DNA of 16,936 nucleotides, taken from contig CAYMCQ010000086.1 in NCBI GenBank assembly GCA_964389025.1, positions 1 through 16,936 on the forward strand, given 5' to 3'. Source of the DNA: CAYMCQ01 sp964389025 (GTDB taxonomy: Bacteria; Verrucomicrobiota; Verrucomicrobiia; Limisphaerales; CAYMCQ01). A program made the translations under genes and the position numbers. Below the pieces are notes generated by a model. That model saw only the letters and a list, made by a program, of their open reading frames with translations, was not told the origin of the DNA and did no database searches. This document shows positions 1 through 7,267 of this stretch, piece after piece. Positions within the stretch are counted from its first letter, which is position 1. Every line of letters starts with the position of its first letter.

Positions 1-38
1 TTTCTTATCGCTGGCAAGCCATGCTGTGCCGATGTTAA

Positions 39-266
39 CCGCAACTGCTATACCGTTATCTGACCGCCGCCCGGACGGGAACGCTGGCACCCCAAAAAAG
101 CTGGGGACACTGGCGCAAACTCGATCCGCAGCAACTCCAGGCTCACGTCAATAGACATCCTGACGCCACCCTCAAGGAACTCCAGCGGGTGTTTGGCGTC
201 AGCCATCACGCCGTCTGGGTGCGCCTGCGCCAGATCGGCTTCACTCTAAAAAAAACTCACAAAATA
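39..266 (+). pseudogene. IS630 transposase, N-terminal DNA-binding part
   Basis: The frame beginning at 39 reads YRYLTAARTGTLAP, then PDATLKELQRVFGVSHHAVW and LRQIGFTLKK. This is the usual IS630 order: end of the first helix-turn-helix, linker, and second winged helix just before the catalytic domain. A TAA lies in this frame at 36-38, and the expected upstream helix-turn-helix residues (a VNR-like motif) appear in another frame around 34-42, so the 5' part looks damaged. The catalytic domain continues in the +1 frame. The switch point lies near an A8 run at 248-255 or the AAAA at 261-264. No start codon can be assigned because the gene begins outside the window or is degraded. Confidence 0.65.
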
Positions 267-282
267 TCGCGAGCGCAACGAG

Positions 283-792
283 GTGCAGCGGTGGCTCTTC
301 GGACGCGAACTCGAAAAGCTCGACGGGCAGCCCGTCTTTTACCTGGACGAATGCGGCGTGGATCACCGCCTGTATCGTGAATATGGCCGCTCACCCCGGG
401 GTGAGCGGATTTATCAGGAGGTGTGCGGCAAACGGCGGGAACGCACCAGCATCATCGCCGCCTCCCGGCAGAACAAGATGGTCGCGCCGCTGGTGTTTCA
501 AGGCAGTTGCAACACCGAAGTGGTGGACATTTACTTTGCCCAAGTGCTGCTGCCCGTGCTGCCGCCGGGCAGCGTGATCGTGCTGGACAACGCCCGGTTT
601 CATCAATCGCCGACCACCCAAAAGCTGGTCGAAGCCGCAGGCTGCCGGTTGCTGTTCCTGCCGCCCTACTCGCCCGACCTCAACCCCATCGAACATCTCT
701 GGGCCGCCCTCAAGACCCGCCTGCGCCAAAACCTCCCCACCGCCAGCAACCCATTCCTTTTCATCGCCAATATGTGCCAATGTTATTGTTAA
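283..792 (+). CDS. IS630-family transposase, catalytic DDE domain
   Basis: This 169-residue frame holds the complete RNase H-fold catalytic core. The acidic triad is D22 in FYLDECG, D102 in VLDNARFH and E137 in LNPIEHLWAALK. There are 34 residues between the second and third acids, the IS630 DD34E signature. The PPYSPDLNPIE block is characteristic of the family. The ATG at 283 is only the first in-frame methionine; the frame is open from 250 and joins smoothly to the upstream DNA-binding part (KKTHK then YRERNE) if one base is skipped. The C terminus looks natural. The protein cuts and pastes the element into TA sites, but this piece alone lacks the DNA-binding domain. It could be expressed as a fusion by slippage on the A8 run, or be inactive. 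Confidence 0.8.
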   Translation: MQRWLFGRELEKLDGQPVFYLDECGVDHRLYREYGRSPRGERIYQEVCGKRRERTSIIAASRQNKMVAPLVFQGSCNTEVVDIYFAQVLLPVLPPGSVIVLDNARFHQSPTTQKLVEAAGCRLLFLPPYSPDLNPIEHLWAALKTRLRQNLPTASNPFLFIANMCQCYC

Positions 793-998
793 TAGCTATA
801 CTTTCAAAATATTTTTAGCTGTGGCCGTGCCATAGAATAACAATTTTTTCAAGTCGTTGAAAATGTGAGGGCTTGCGAAAAATATGCGGGTGAAAGACAA
901 AACGGGGCCGGGAAAAAATGTCGCGAAGAACTGTGGCACGCCGGGTTTTGGCGGGGCAAAATTGCAAAGAATGACGTTGAGGGACCCGCCCGCGCTCA

Positions 999-1964
999 TC
1001 AGTCGAACGCGTGGCCAGCACAGCAAAGAACGTCGCGCACTTTGTGGCGGACGAGTTCTTTGACTTTGGTGCGGGCGGGGCCAAGGTATTTGCGCGGGTC
1101 GAATTCTTTCGGGTTCTCGGCCAAAGCTTTTCGGATGGCAGCGGTCATGGCCATGCGCAGGTCGGTGTCTATGTTGACTTTTGTGCACCCGATGCGGCGG
1201 GCGACTTCGATGTCAGCCTCGGGAACACCGGCGGTTTCCTCACCCATCTTGCCGCCGTATTTGTTGATCTCCTGCGCCAAATCTTTTGGCACGCTGGACG
1301 CGCCGTGAAGAACGAGCGGGTAATCACCCATTCCCGCGTCCATCAGGGCTTTTTTGATGGCTTTGAGTCGTTCCAGATCAAGGTGTTGTTCGCCCTTGAA
1401 CTTGTAGGCGCCGTGGGAATTACCGATGGCGACGGCGAGCGAATCCACGCCGGATTCGCGGACGAATTTCACGGCCTCGTCGGGATGCGTGTAGCAACCG
1501 CCTTTGGAATAACCGCCGCCCTCCTCACCGTCGTCGTGCTGCGCGCCGACCAACATACCGAGTTCGCCTTCGACAACACAGTTGTGCTTGTGCGCGTAGT
1601 CCACGACTTTTTTGCAGATTTCCACGTTTTTGTCGAACGGCTCGTGGCTGGCGTCAATCATCACGCTGGTAAAACCTTCATCAACGCACTCTTTGCAAAG
1701 CTCAAAGGAATCGCCATGGTCAAGGTGGACGGCGATGGGGATGTTGGAGAGGCTGACGGCGGCTTCGATGAGCTTCTTGAGATAGACGGGATTGGCGTAT
1801 TGCCGCGCGCCTTTTGAGATTTGAAGCATTACAGGCGCTTTTTCCTCCTCGCAGGCTTCGATGATGGCCTGGAGCAGTTCCATGTTGTTGACGTTGAAAG
1901 CGCCGAGGGCGTATTTGCCCTTGAGCGCTTTGGCGAACAGGTCTCGTGTGTGTGTCAGCGGCAT
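999..1964 (-). CDS. fba: Class II fructose-bisphosphate aldolase
   Basis: This 321-residue enzyme cleaves fructose-1,6-bisphosphate into dihydroxyacetone phosphate and glyceraldehyde-3-phosphate in glycolysis, and does the reverse in gluconeogenesis, using zinc. HLDHGDSFE at 80-88 gives catalytic D82 and zinc ligand H83. H184 in GNSHGAY and H220 in VLHGASS are the other expected zinc ligands. VEGELG at 131-136 and NIDTDLR near 264-270 are further family motifs. Length and motifs fit the single-chain class IIB type. The frame is open to 2075, but MPLTHTRDLF at 1964 is the normal N terminus, so that start is chosen. No strong Shine-Dalgarno is seen. The next gene upstream on the same strand, a pilC homologue, ends 131 bp away, so separate transcription is likely. 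Confidence 0.95.
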   Translation of the reverse strand: MPLTHTRDLFAKALKGKYALGAFNVNNMELLQAIIEACEEEKAPVMLQISKGARQYANPVYLKKLIEAAVSLSNIPIAVHLDHGDSFELCKECVDEGFTSVMIDASHEPFDKNVEICKKVVDYAHKHNCVVEGELGMLVGAQHDDGEEGGGYSKGGCYTHPDEAVKFVRESGVDSLAVAIGNSHGAYKFKGEQHLDLERLKAIKKALMDAGMGDYPLVLHGASSVPKDLAQEINKYGGKMGEETAGVPEADIEVARRIGCTKVNIDTDLRMAMTAAIRKALAENPKEFDPRKYLGPARTKVKELVRHKVRDVLCCAGHAFD

Positions 1965-1991
1965 ATCCGTAATTTTGTTTCCGAATTTACT

Positions 1992-2012
1992 TTGCCCAAC
2001 GGGGCAATCATA
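1992..2012 (-). promoter_or_regulatory. Possible fba -10 box and leader hairpin
   Basis: On the minus strand a TATGAT hexamer (2012-2007) matches a sigma70 -10 box at 5 of 6 positions. It abuts a hairpin, TTGCCC / GGGCAA with a 4-base loop (2007-1992). A convincing -35 at 16-18 bp is missing; only TTGTTT at 19 bp is seen. The call is therefore weak. Confidence 0.25.
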
Positions 2013-2095
2013 AGCGCACTTCTGTGGAAGCAAACAAGAAATAAATTCGCGCGAAGTTTCTGGCGAAGTCGGCAAAATGGATTTGGCGCAACTTG

Positions 2096-3313
2096 TTAAC
2101 TGCGTCCCGACGGATTGATGATCTCGCTCATCTTGAAGATCGGCAGGAACATGCAGATGACCATGCCGCCAATGACGACTCCAAGAAACACGATGAGGAT
2201 TGGCTCGATCAATGAAGTCAGGCCGGAGAGCGTGGTTTCGATTTCTTCGTCGAGAAAATCGGCGATGCGTTCGAGCATGGAATCAATCTTGCCGGTTTGT
2301 TCGCCGGCGGTGACCATTCGCACAATCATGGTCGGAAAAACAGGGTGCTTGGCCAGTGCGTTGGAAATGCTTTCGCCGCGCTCGATATCGCCCGCCGCGG
2401 TCTTGATAGCTTTTTCCATGATGACGTTTCCGACAGTCTGGGAAACGATTTGCAAGACTTCCAGGATCGGCACACCGCTGCGAATGAGCGAGGCGAACGT
2501 CCGGGTGAATCGCGCCAGACAAATCTTGTGAGCGAGGCTGCCGAACACGGGGAGCTTGATTCGTTTGGCATCCCAAAATTCGCGCCCGGTTTTCGTTTTG
2601 AGGAAATACATCCAGCCGTAAACGATTCCGCCTGCCGCAATGAGAAACGCCCAGAAGAATTTTTTCACCAACTCGCTTAGATCAATCAGGAACTGGGTGG
2701 GCGCGGGCAACTTGGCGTTAAAGCTGGTGAAAATTTCGCCAAAGACGGGAACAACTTTTATCAGCAGGAAAGTCGTGATGACCACCGCCACGATTGATAC
2801 GACGGTCGGATACATCAGGGCAGATTTCACCTTTTTGCGAAGGCGCGCGGCGTTTTCCAGATAAGTGGCGAGGCGGGACAAAATTTCAGCGAGCAAGCCG
2901 CCTTTCTCGCCGGCGCCGACCATGCAGACGTAGAGACGATTGAAAACCTTGGGATGTTTTTGCAGCGCCTCGGAAAAACTGTCGCCGCCTTCAACACGCG
3001 TGCAGACATCGCGGATCACGTCGCGCATGATTTTGTTCGTGGTCTGATCTGCAAGCGCCGTGAGGGACTGCACCATTGCCAGGCCGGCGTCAATCATCGT
3101 CGCCAGTTGCCGGGTGAAAATGACAAGGTCTTGAAGAGCGACTTTGCCGCCCGAGGTGCGGCCTTTTTTGCCGACCTTCTCCTGCACGGAGACAACCAGA
3201 AGATTCCGCTTCAGCAGCGCGGCAACGGCGGACTGTTCGGTAGCCGCCTCCACGGAACTGCGAATTTCACGGCCCGTGGCCGTGTCTCGCGCAACATAAA
3301 CGAATGAGGGCAT
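2096..3313 (-). CDS. pilC: Type IV pilus / type II secretion platform protein PilC (GspF family)
   Basis: This 405-residue inner-membrane protein is the platform of type IV pili or type II secretion. It couples the cytoplasmic ATPase to pilin or pseudopilin assembly. It has the N-terminal strand segment (1-45) and two T2SSF helical domains at about 63-190 and 265-390. Each domain shows the conserved pattern FTR.(L/F)A.(M/L)I..G and a GE..G motif (GAGEKGG 133-139, AGEQTGK 336-342). Membrane helices are predicted at about 170-192, 219-238 and 370-392. Length is normal for PilC. No pilB, pilT or pilin genes are adjacent in the window, so pilus and secretion roles cannot be separated by context. 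The ATG at 3313 gives the standard MPSF.Y.A start; its upstream region has no strong ribosome-binding site. Confidence 0.92.
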   Translation of the reverse strand: MPSFVYVARDTATGREIRSSVEAATEQSAVAALLKRNLLVVSVQEKVGKKGRTSGGKVALQDLVIFTRQLATMIDAGLAMVQSLTALADQTTNKIMRDVIRDVCTRVEGGDSFSEALQKHPKVFNRLYVCMVGAGEKGGLLAEILSRLATYLENAARLRKKVKSALMYPTVVSIVAVVITTFLLIKVVPVFGEIFTSFNAKLPAPTQFLIDLSELVKKFFWAFLIAAGGIVYGWMYFLKTKTGREFWDAKRIKLPVFGSLAHKICLARFTRTFASLIRSGVPILEVLQIVSQTVGNVIMEKAIKTAAGDIERGESISNALAKHPVFPTMIVRMVTAGEQTGKIDSMLERIADFLDEEIETTLSGLTSLIEPILIVFLGVVIGGMVICMFLPIFKMSEIINPSGRS

Positions 3314-3663
3314 AATTCTTATCGTGCGTCTAAATAAAGTCTGCCATGCGCCAAATCAAACCAAAGCTGCCTATTGCCGGTTTCTTTTTCAATGTTCCAG
3401 AATCAAGCAACCTGTATTCCACCAGAGCGGAATTCTCACGAGGATTTAGCCGCTCGTGCGGTAAAACCGCCTGTTTTAGCGCAGGACAACCTTGTTCTTA
3501 GTGTTTTGGAGTAGCAAGGAATAAAAAATTCAAATTCCTTCGCAAGCGAGTCGAGAATATATCCGATAGCAATTCCAAGCATCGGCAAAAAGCTTCGCGG
3601 AAGCAAGGGATTGTCAGTTCAAAACCTCTCGATCTTGGGCAAAAAATAATTAAAAAAAATATG

Positions 3664-3692
3664 TTGTCAAAATCCGGAGTTTTGCCTATCAA
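3664..3692 (+). promoter_or_regulatory. Sigma70-like promoter of the first porin
   Basis: TTGTCA (3664-3669, 5 of 6 matches to the -35 consensus) is followed after exactly 17 bp by TATCAA (3687-3692, 4 of 6 to the -10). An A-rich tract (3648-3660) just upstream could act as an UP element. Transcription would begin near 3698-3700, giving a leader of about 82 nt. Confidence 0.5.
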
Positions 3693-3697
3693 TGCCG

Positions 3698-3720
3698 CCA
3701 ATGCGCCGTTTGGCGCTTGG
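3698..3720 (+). promoter_or_regulatory. Stem-loop at the predicted 5' end of the porin mRNA
   Basis: CCAA and GCGCC (one bulged T between them) pair with GGCGC and TTGG across a GTTT loop. This gives nine base pairs beginning at the predicted transcription start. Hairpins at extreme 5' ends often stabilise abundant outer-membrane-protein mRNAs; that role is inferred here. Confidence 0.4.
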
Positions 3721-3770
3721 GTGAACCGTGTTCATCCAGAAATGCATGCAACAAAAAACAAACAACAAAT

Positions 3771-3775
3771 GGAGG
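3771..3775 (+). promoter_or_regulatory. Shine-Dalgarno GGAGG fixing the first porin start
   Basis: GGAGG lies 6 bases before the ATG at 3782. It selects that codon over an in-frame upstream ATG at 3728. It is the strongest ribosome-binding site in the window. Confidence 0.85.
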
Positions 3776-3781
3776 AACCAG

Positions 3782-5047
3782 ATGAAGTTAAATAAATGGA
3801 CAGTTGGTTTAGCTGCCCTCGGTGTCGTTAGCCTTGCTTCGGCTGTGAAAGCTGAAGAGAGCGGTAACGCGCTTGGGACGGCGCTCTCGTCAACCACCTT
3901 CAGTGGTTATGTAGATACGTCAATGCACTGGAACGCGGGCACAGGCAATGACTTTCCTGCGCCCTATAAATTCAACTTCGACAAATCCGATGGATTTAAT
4001 CTGAACGTCGTTCAGTTGACCATCGCCAAGCCGCTTGATGAAAATGAATGGGCGGCAGGCTACCACGTTGACCTGTGGTTCGGACCGGATGCGAACAGAT
4101 TGGGATCATCCAGCACGTATCACGATTCCAACAGTGAAAGAACGGCGTCTGCTGATTTAGCGATCCGCCAAGCATATGTTGCGCTGCGGATGCCAATCGG
4201 CAACGGCATTGATTGGAAGATCGGCGTGTTCGACAGCATCATCGGATACGAATCCGTTGCGTCGCCGAACAACCCGAACTACACCCGTTCGTATGGTCAT
4301 TCGATTGAGCCGCAAACTCATACCGGTGTTCTCGCCTCATATCGCATCAACGACAACATCAGCCTCTCGGCTGGTGTCGCGAACACAGTAGGCCCGCACA
4401 TCAATGCGCGCTCCTCGTTCGCTGAAGACGGCAGGGCTGAGTCTTCCAAGACTTACATGGGATCGATTGCCCTCACCGCGCCGGATGACTGGGGATTCTT
4501 GGCCGGTTCAACGCTGTATGGTGGCGTCGTGAACGGCTTCAACGACAATGAAGCTGGAAATGACCTCGGAGTAACGACAACGAGTTGGTATGCCGGCGCA
4601 ACGCTGGCAACTCCGGTGACTGGACTGCGTTTCGGCGCCTCGTTTGATTATTTGAGGCTGCGCGACACGAGCCGTGGCGAAAACATCTCGACCAAAGGTG
4701 AATCAACCTGGTCAGCCGCCGGCTACGCATCATATCAAGCCACTGAAAAACTGAGCCTCCACCTACGTGGCGAGTATCTCCGTGACAGAGCGGGAGCCTT
4801 CGGCTTCCTCGACGAGGATGGCAGTGTGGCTGAAAAGGCGGATGTCTTCGCCCTGACGGCCACGGCCCAGTATGACCTGTGGAAGAACGTCATCAGCCGC
4901 CTTGAAGTCCGCTGGGACCATGGTTCCAATGGCCGCTTCTTCGGTGAGGCCCGTCCGGCTTCTTTCGGGAAGGCTAGCTCCGGGGACGACGTGGGCAGCA
5001 AGAAGAACGAAGTTCTCGTTGCAGCCAACATCATCTACAAGTTCTAA
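3782..5047 (+). CDS. Outer-membrane beta-barrel porin (OmpL-like, BBP2 type), copy 1
   Basis: This 421-residue precursor forms an outer-membrane beta barrel for diffusion of small solutes; the substrate is unknown. The signal peptide is residues 1-24 (MKLNKWTVGLAALGVVSLAS, ending VKA) with cleavage before EESG. The mature chain opens with SSTTFSGYVDTS and shows alternating amphipathic strands rich in Y, G, W and N. It ends in ANIIYKF, with the terminal phenylalanine expected for BAM-dependent insertion. Motifs such as GNGIDWKIGVFDSIIGYES and PNYTRSY match the putative beta-barrel porin-2 family. A strong promoter, leader hairpin and GGAGG site suggest high expression. The gene is followed by its own terminator. 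A shorter paralogue lies directly downstream, so this is a tandem duplication. Confidence 0.85.
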   Translation: MKLNKWTVGLAALGVVSLASAVKAEESGNALGTALSSTTFSGYVDTSMHWNAGTGNDFPAPYKFNFDKSDGFNLNVVQLTIAKPLDENEWAAGYHVDLWFGPDANRLGSSSTYHDSNSERTASADLAIRQAYVALRMPIGNGIDWKIGVFDSIIGYESVASPNNPNYTRSYGHSIEPQTHTGVLASYRINDNISLSAGVANTVGPHINARSSFAEDGRAESSKTYMGSIALTAPDDWGFLAGSTLYGGVVNGFNDNEAGNDLGVTTTSWYAGATLATPVTGLRFGASFDYLRLRDTSRGENISTKGESTWSAAGYASYQATEKLSLHLRGEYLRDRAGAFGFLDEDGSVAEKADVFALTATAQYDLWKNVISRLEVRWDHGSNGRFFGEARPASFGKASSGDDVGSKKNEVLVAANIIYKF

Positions 5048-5065
5048 CCCGATTTAGAACACCAC

Positions 5066-5097
5066 AACCCCTTCCGAGAAAATCGGAAGGGGTTTTT
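5066..5097 (+). terminator. Rho-independent terminator after porin copy 1
   Basis: A 12-bp perfect stem (AACCCCTTCCGA with TCGGAAGGGGTT) closes on a GAAAA loop and runs into TTTTTATTTT. It starts 18 bases after the stop codon. Its core stem is identical to that after the second porin. Confidence 0.93.
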
Positions 5098-5112
5098 ATT
5101 TTCCAGCGCCAC

Positions 5113-5250
5113 GTAGCGCAGATTTCCAATCTGCTGTATCGCCGATTTCTAATCGGCAGACCGCTGGCTATTCAAAACGGCGTTGGATTTCCTCGCGCTG
5201 CGGGTTGGAAACCCGCGATATCCCGACAGGTCGGGAGAAGTCTGCGCTAC
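5113..5250. repeat. 138-bp composite palindromic element
   Basis: The element is bounded by a perfect 10-bp inverted repeat, GTAGCGCAGA (5113-5122) and TCTGCGCTAC (5241-5250). Inside are four separate palindromes: GCAGATT/AATCTGC (5118-5134), GCCGATT/AATCGGC (5141-5157), GCGGGTT/AACCCGC (5200-5216) and TCCCGAC/GTCGGGA (5221-5236). The first three share the layout of 7-bp arms around a 3-base centre. It has no coding capacity. It looks like a non-autonomous, REP- or MITE-like element; mobility is inferred. Confidence 0.75.
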
Positions 5251-5555
5251 TCAAAGTGAGCATCAGTGCGCGTTAGCGCGACTCATCTTATTCGGTCGAA
5301 AAAAACGTGGCGTGATTTGACCAACGCGGACAAGAAACGACGCCGGTTTTTTCCCAGCAAATAAACTACGCTGCGAATTGTTTAAGCAAATCCATGATTT
5401 CATCTGGCATCGATTCGCTGGCATAAGTTCTGCCATGCACGCTGCGACGCATTTTGTGCTGGATTCTCTTTTGCGCTTTGCCGGATGAAACTCTGCGAGG
5501 CGCGGAGGTCAATTCGGCGCATCGCGAGAAAACCCAACAATCAACAAACTATAAA
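5251..5555. other. Intergenic region upstream of second porin
   Basis: No convincing gene is present. A hairpin built on CGCG/CGCG with a TTAG loop lies at 5265-5283. A copy of the recurring GGATGAAA...GCGGA motif lies at 5483-5505. A 28-codon minus-strand frame (5452-5366) starts downstream of that motif, but nothing else supports it. No clear sigma70 promoter or Shine-Dalgarno is seen for the second porin. Confidence 0.5.
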
Positions 5556-6719
5556 ATGAAATTCAATAAATGGACTGTAGCTTTGGCAGCCGTGGGGCTG
5601 GTCAGTTTTTCATCCGTCGTGCAAGCGGAAGAGAGTGGCGCTTCCGTGCAGACGGCGCTCTCCTCCACAACCTTGAGCGGTTATGTGGACACATCGGCGC
5701 GCTGGAATCCCGGCACGGGCAACGCCAACCCTGCGCCCTACGCCTTCAACGCCGGAAAACAAGATGGCTTCAACCTGAACCTCGTTGACCTCAAGATTAG
5801 CAAACCAATCTCTGATGAGGGCGACTGGGGCGCGGGCTACGTAGCCGAACTGATATTCGGGCCGGACATCGGCGGCATTACCGGTTCAACGACCGAATAC
5901 GTGCGTGAGGCTCACGTGGACTTGCACGTGCCATTCGGCAATGGCATTGATTTTCAGGTTGGCCGTTTCGGCAACGTCATCGGTTGGGAATCCACCACTT
6001 CCTATATCAACCCGAACTACACGCACTCTTACGCCTGGTCAATCCAACCGACCGAACACACCGGCATCTTGGCCTCATACAAATTCTGTGACACCTTCAG
6101 CGCACTCGTCGGCGTGGCCAACGAAGTGACCACGGGCCCGATCAACGAGAAACACAAAACTGAAAGCAAGAAGGCCATCGTCAGCCTGCTCACCTTCACC
6201 GCGCCTGAAAGCTTCGGCTTCTTGAAAGGCTCTACATTCAACGCAGGCTTGGATCATGGCCCCGGCACGGGTGGCACTACCAAGGACAGGACCCATTTGT
6301 ATCTCGGCACCACATTGAACACGTCTATCACCGGCCTGACGTTTGGCGCTGAATACGATTCAATCCACCACACCGATGTGGCCGGTAGTGACACCGGTTA
6401 CGGGATGAATGCCGTCGGTTACATCATGTATAAAGCGACCGAGAAAATGACCCTCAATCTTCGTGGCGAATATGCTCGCGGCGCTTACCTCGGCGCGCTG
6501 GCCGATGCCTTGAACGGTTCGTCGGGCAATCCATTGCGCAAAGTCGTCGCTGTCACAGGCACGATTCAATATGACCTGTGGAAAAACGTCATCAGCCGAG
6601 TTGAAGTGCGCTGGGACCACGCGGCGGACGGCAACAAAGCGTTCGGCGGCAAAGAGGTGGGCGAACCGACGAAGAAAAATGAAGTCACCGTCGCAGCGAA
6701 CATCATCTACAAGTTTTAG
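5556..6719 (+). CDS. Outer-membrane beta-barrel porin (OmpL-like, BBP2 type), copy 2
   Basis: This 387-residue paralogue of the preceding porin has a signal peptide at 1-24 (MKFNKWTVALAAVGLVSFSS, ending VQA) and the same cleavage site before EESG. Shared blocks include LSSTT.SGYVDTS, GNGID, INPNYTHSYAWSIQP (residues near 150), QYDLWKNVISR.EVRWDH and the C-terminal ANIIYKF. It is 34 residues shorter, mostly in loop regions, so pore selectivity may differ. The ATG at 5556 is chosen over the longer frame from 5454 because it places the signal peptide at the N terminus and matches copy 1. Unlike copy 1 there is no GGAGG before the start, suggesting weaker or differently controlled translation. 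It is closed by its own terminator. Confidence 0.85.
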   Translation: MKFNKWTVALAAVGLVSFSSVVQAEESGASVQTALSSTTLSGYVDTSARWNPGTGNANPAPYAFNAGKQDGFNLNLVDLKISKPISDEGDWGAGYVAELIFGPDIGGITGSTTEYVREAHVDLHVPFGNGIDFQVGRFGNVIGWESTTSYINPNYTHSYAWSIQPTEHTGILASYKFCDTFSALVGVANEVTTGPINEKHKTESKKAIVSLLTFTAPESFGFLKGSTFNAGLDHGPGTGGTTKDRTHLYLGTTLNTSITGLTFGAEYDSIHHTDVAGSDTGYGMNAVGYIMYKATEKMTLNLRGEYARGAYLGALADALNGSSGNPLRKVVAVTGTIQYDLWKNVISRVEVRWDHAADGNKAFGGKEVGEPTKKNEVTVAANIIYKF

Positions 6720-6768
6720 CTCGCTCAGTTAATTCATGCATTTTAGCTGATTGGCTAATTCCTCCAAG

Positions 6769-6798
6769 ACCCCTTCCGACATATCGGAAGGGGTTTTT
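6769..6798 (+). terminator. Rho-independent terminator after porin copy 2
   Basis: ACCCCTTCCGA (6769-6779) pairs with TCGGAAGGGGT (6784-6794) over a CATA loop, followed by TTTTTAATTTT. The CCCCTTCCGA stem is the same as in the terminator of copy 1, consistent with duplication of gene plus terminator. The minus-strand jag gene ends a few bases away. Confidence 0.93.
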
Positions 6799-6808
6799 AA
6801 TTTTAGAT

Positions 6809-7258
6809 TCAGTGCTTTGGCCGAAGCAAAATTGCTTTCCTGTCCGTGCCTTCCACTTCCACGCTGTGCGTTTCCACGCCGGGGTCGTCTTTGAGCGCGT
6901 TGTGGATGATGCGGCGGTCAAAGGCATTGAGCGGTTCCAGTTCCACCACGTCGCCCCAGCGCCGGACTTTTTCGGCGGCGTCCTTCGCCTTCTTCACCAG
7001 CGCGTCGCGCGCCTGGGCGCGGTAGCCGCTCACGTCCACCATCACCTTCGGCGCGGAAGCGTCTTTCTGAAACAAAATCCGGTTGGTGATATACTGGAGG
7101 TCGGAAAGCGTCTGTCCCTGCCGGCCAATCAGCCGGCCCGAATCATCCGTCTGCACATCAAGCAAGACCCCCTCTTCCATTGTGTGTTCTTCAACGGCTG
7201 CCTGGAACCCGAGCCGTTGCAGCGTTTCCTCCAGGATTGCTTTCGCGTGTGAGGCCAT
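6809..7258 (-). CDS. jag: KH/R3H RNA-binding protein Jag (KhpB)
   Basis: This 149-residue cytoplasmic RNA-binding protein belongs to the Jag/KhpB family, usually encoded beside yidC. A KH domain occupies about residues 30-78 with the GxxG loop in IGRQGQTL (44-51). An R3H domain follows at about 95-147 with the conserved R...H in NAFDRRIIHNAL (H119). The N-terminal Jag_N domain found in many Firmicute members is absent, so the protein is shorter than the roughly 200-residue versions. The ATG at 7258 is preferred over a TTG two codons earlier. It is the last gene of the rpmH-rnpA-yidD-yidC-jag block, separated from yidC by a 130-bp gap filled by an inverted repeat. Confidence 0.9.
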   Translation of the reverse strand: MASHAKAILEETLQRLGFQAAVEEHTMEEGVLLDVQTDDSGRLIGRQGQTLSDLQYITNRILFQKDASAPKVMVDVSGYRAQARDALVKKAKDAAEKVRRWGDVVELEPLNAFDRRIIHNALKDDPGVETHSVEVEGTDRKAILLRPKH

Positions 7259-7267
7259 AATCAATTT

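Larger units (their letters stand above)
1..800 (+). mobile_element. IS630-family insertion sequence, right part
   Basis: This is the 3' portion of an IS630 (Tc1/mariner-like) element. A DD34E transposase domain is visible at 283-792. The left end lies outside the window, so terminal inverted repeats and the expected TA target duplication cannot be checked. The right boundary is set just past the transposase stop and is approximate; the AT-rich stretch at 791-822 may hold the terminal repeat. The transposase is spread over at least two reading frames, so the copy is either decayed or uses frameshifting. Confidence 0.8.
3314..3781. other. Intergenic region between divergent pilC and porin genes
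   Basis: These 468 bp separate the minus-strand pilC start from the plus-strand porin start. The right third holds a porin promoter, leader hairpin and ribosome-binding site, listed separately. A small hairpin GCGGT/ACCGC occurs at 3458-3470, and an A-rich tract at 3648-3660 precedes the promoter. I see no gene-like reading frame and no clear pilC promoter here. Confidence 0.6.

Noticed and set aside
1011..1817. 268-codon plus-strand frame
   Set aside because: It is entirely antisense to the aldolase gene, whose active-site residues are intact. Its composition is a mirror of that gene.
3458..3470. GCGGT/ACCGC hairpin as a terminator
   Set aside because: The stem has only 5 pairs, there is no usable T-run, and no gene ends nearby on either strand.
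5454..5555. Upstream extension of the second porin
   Set aside because: It would put 34 residues before a textbook signal peptide that aligns exactly with copy 1.
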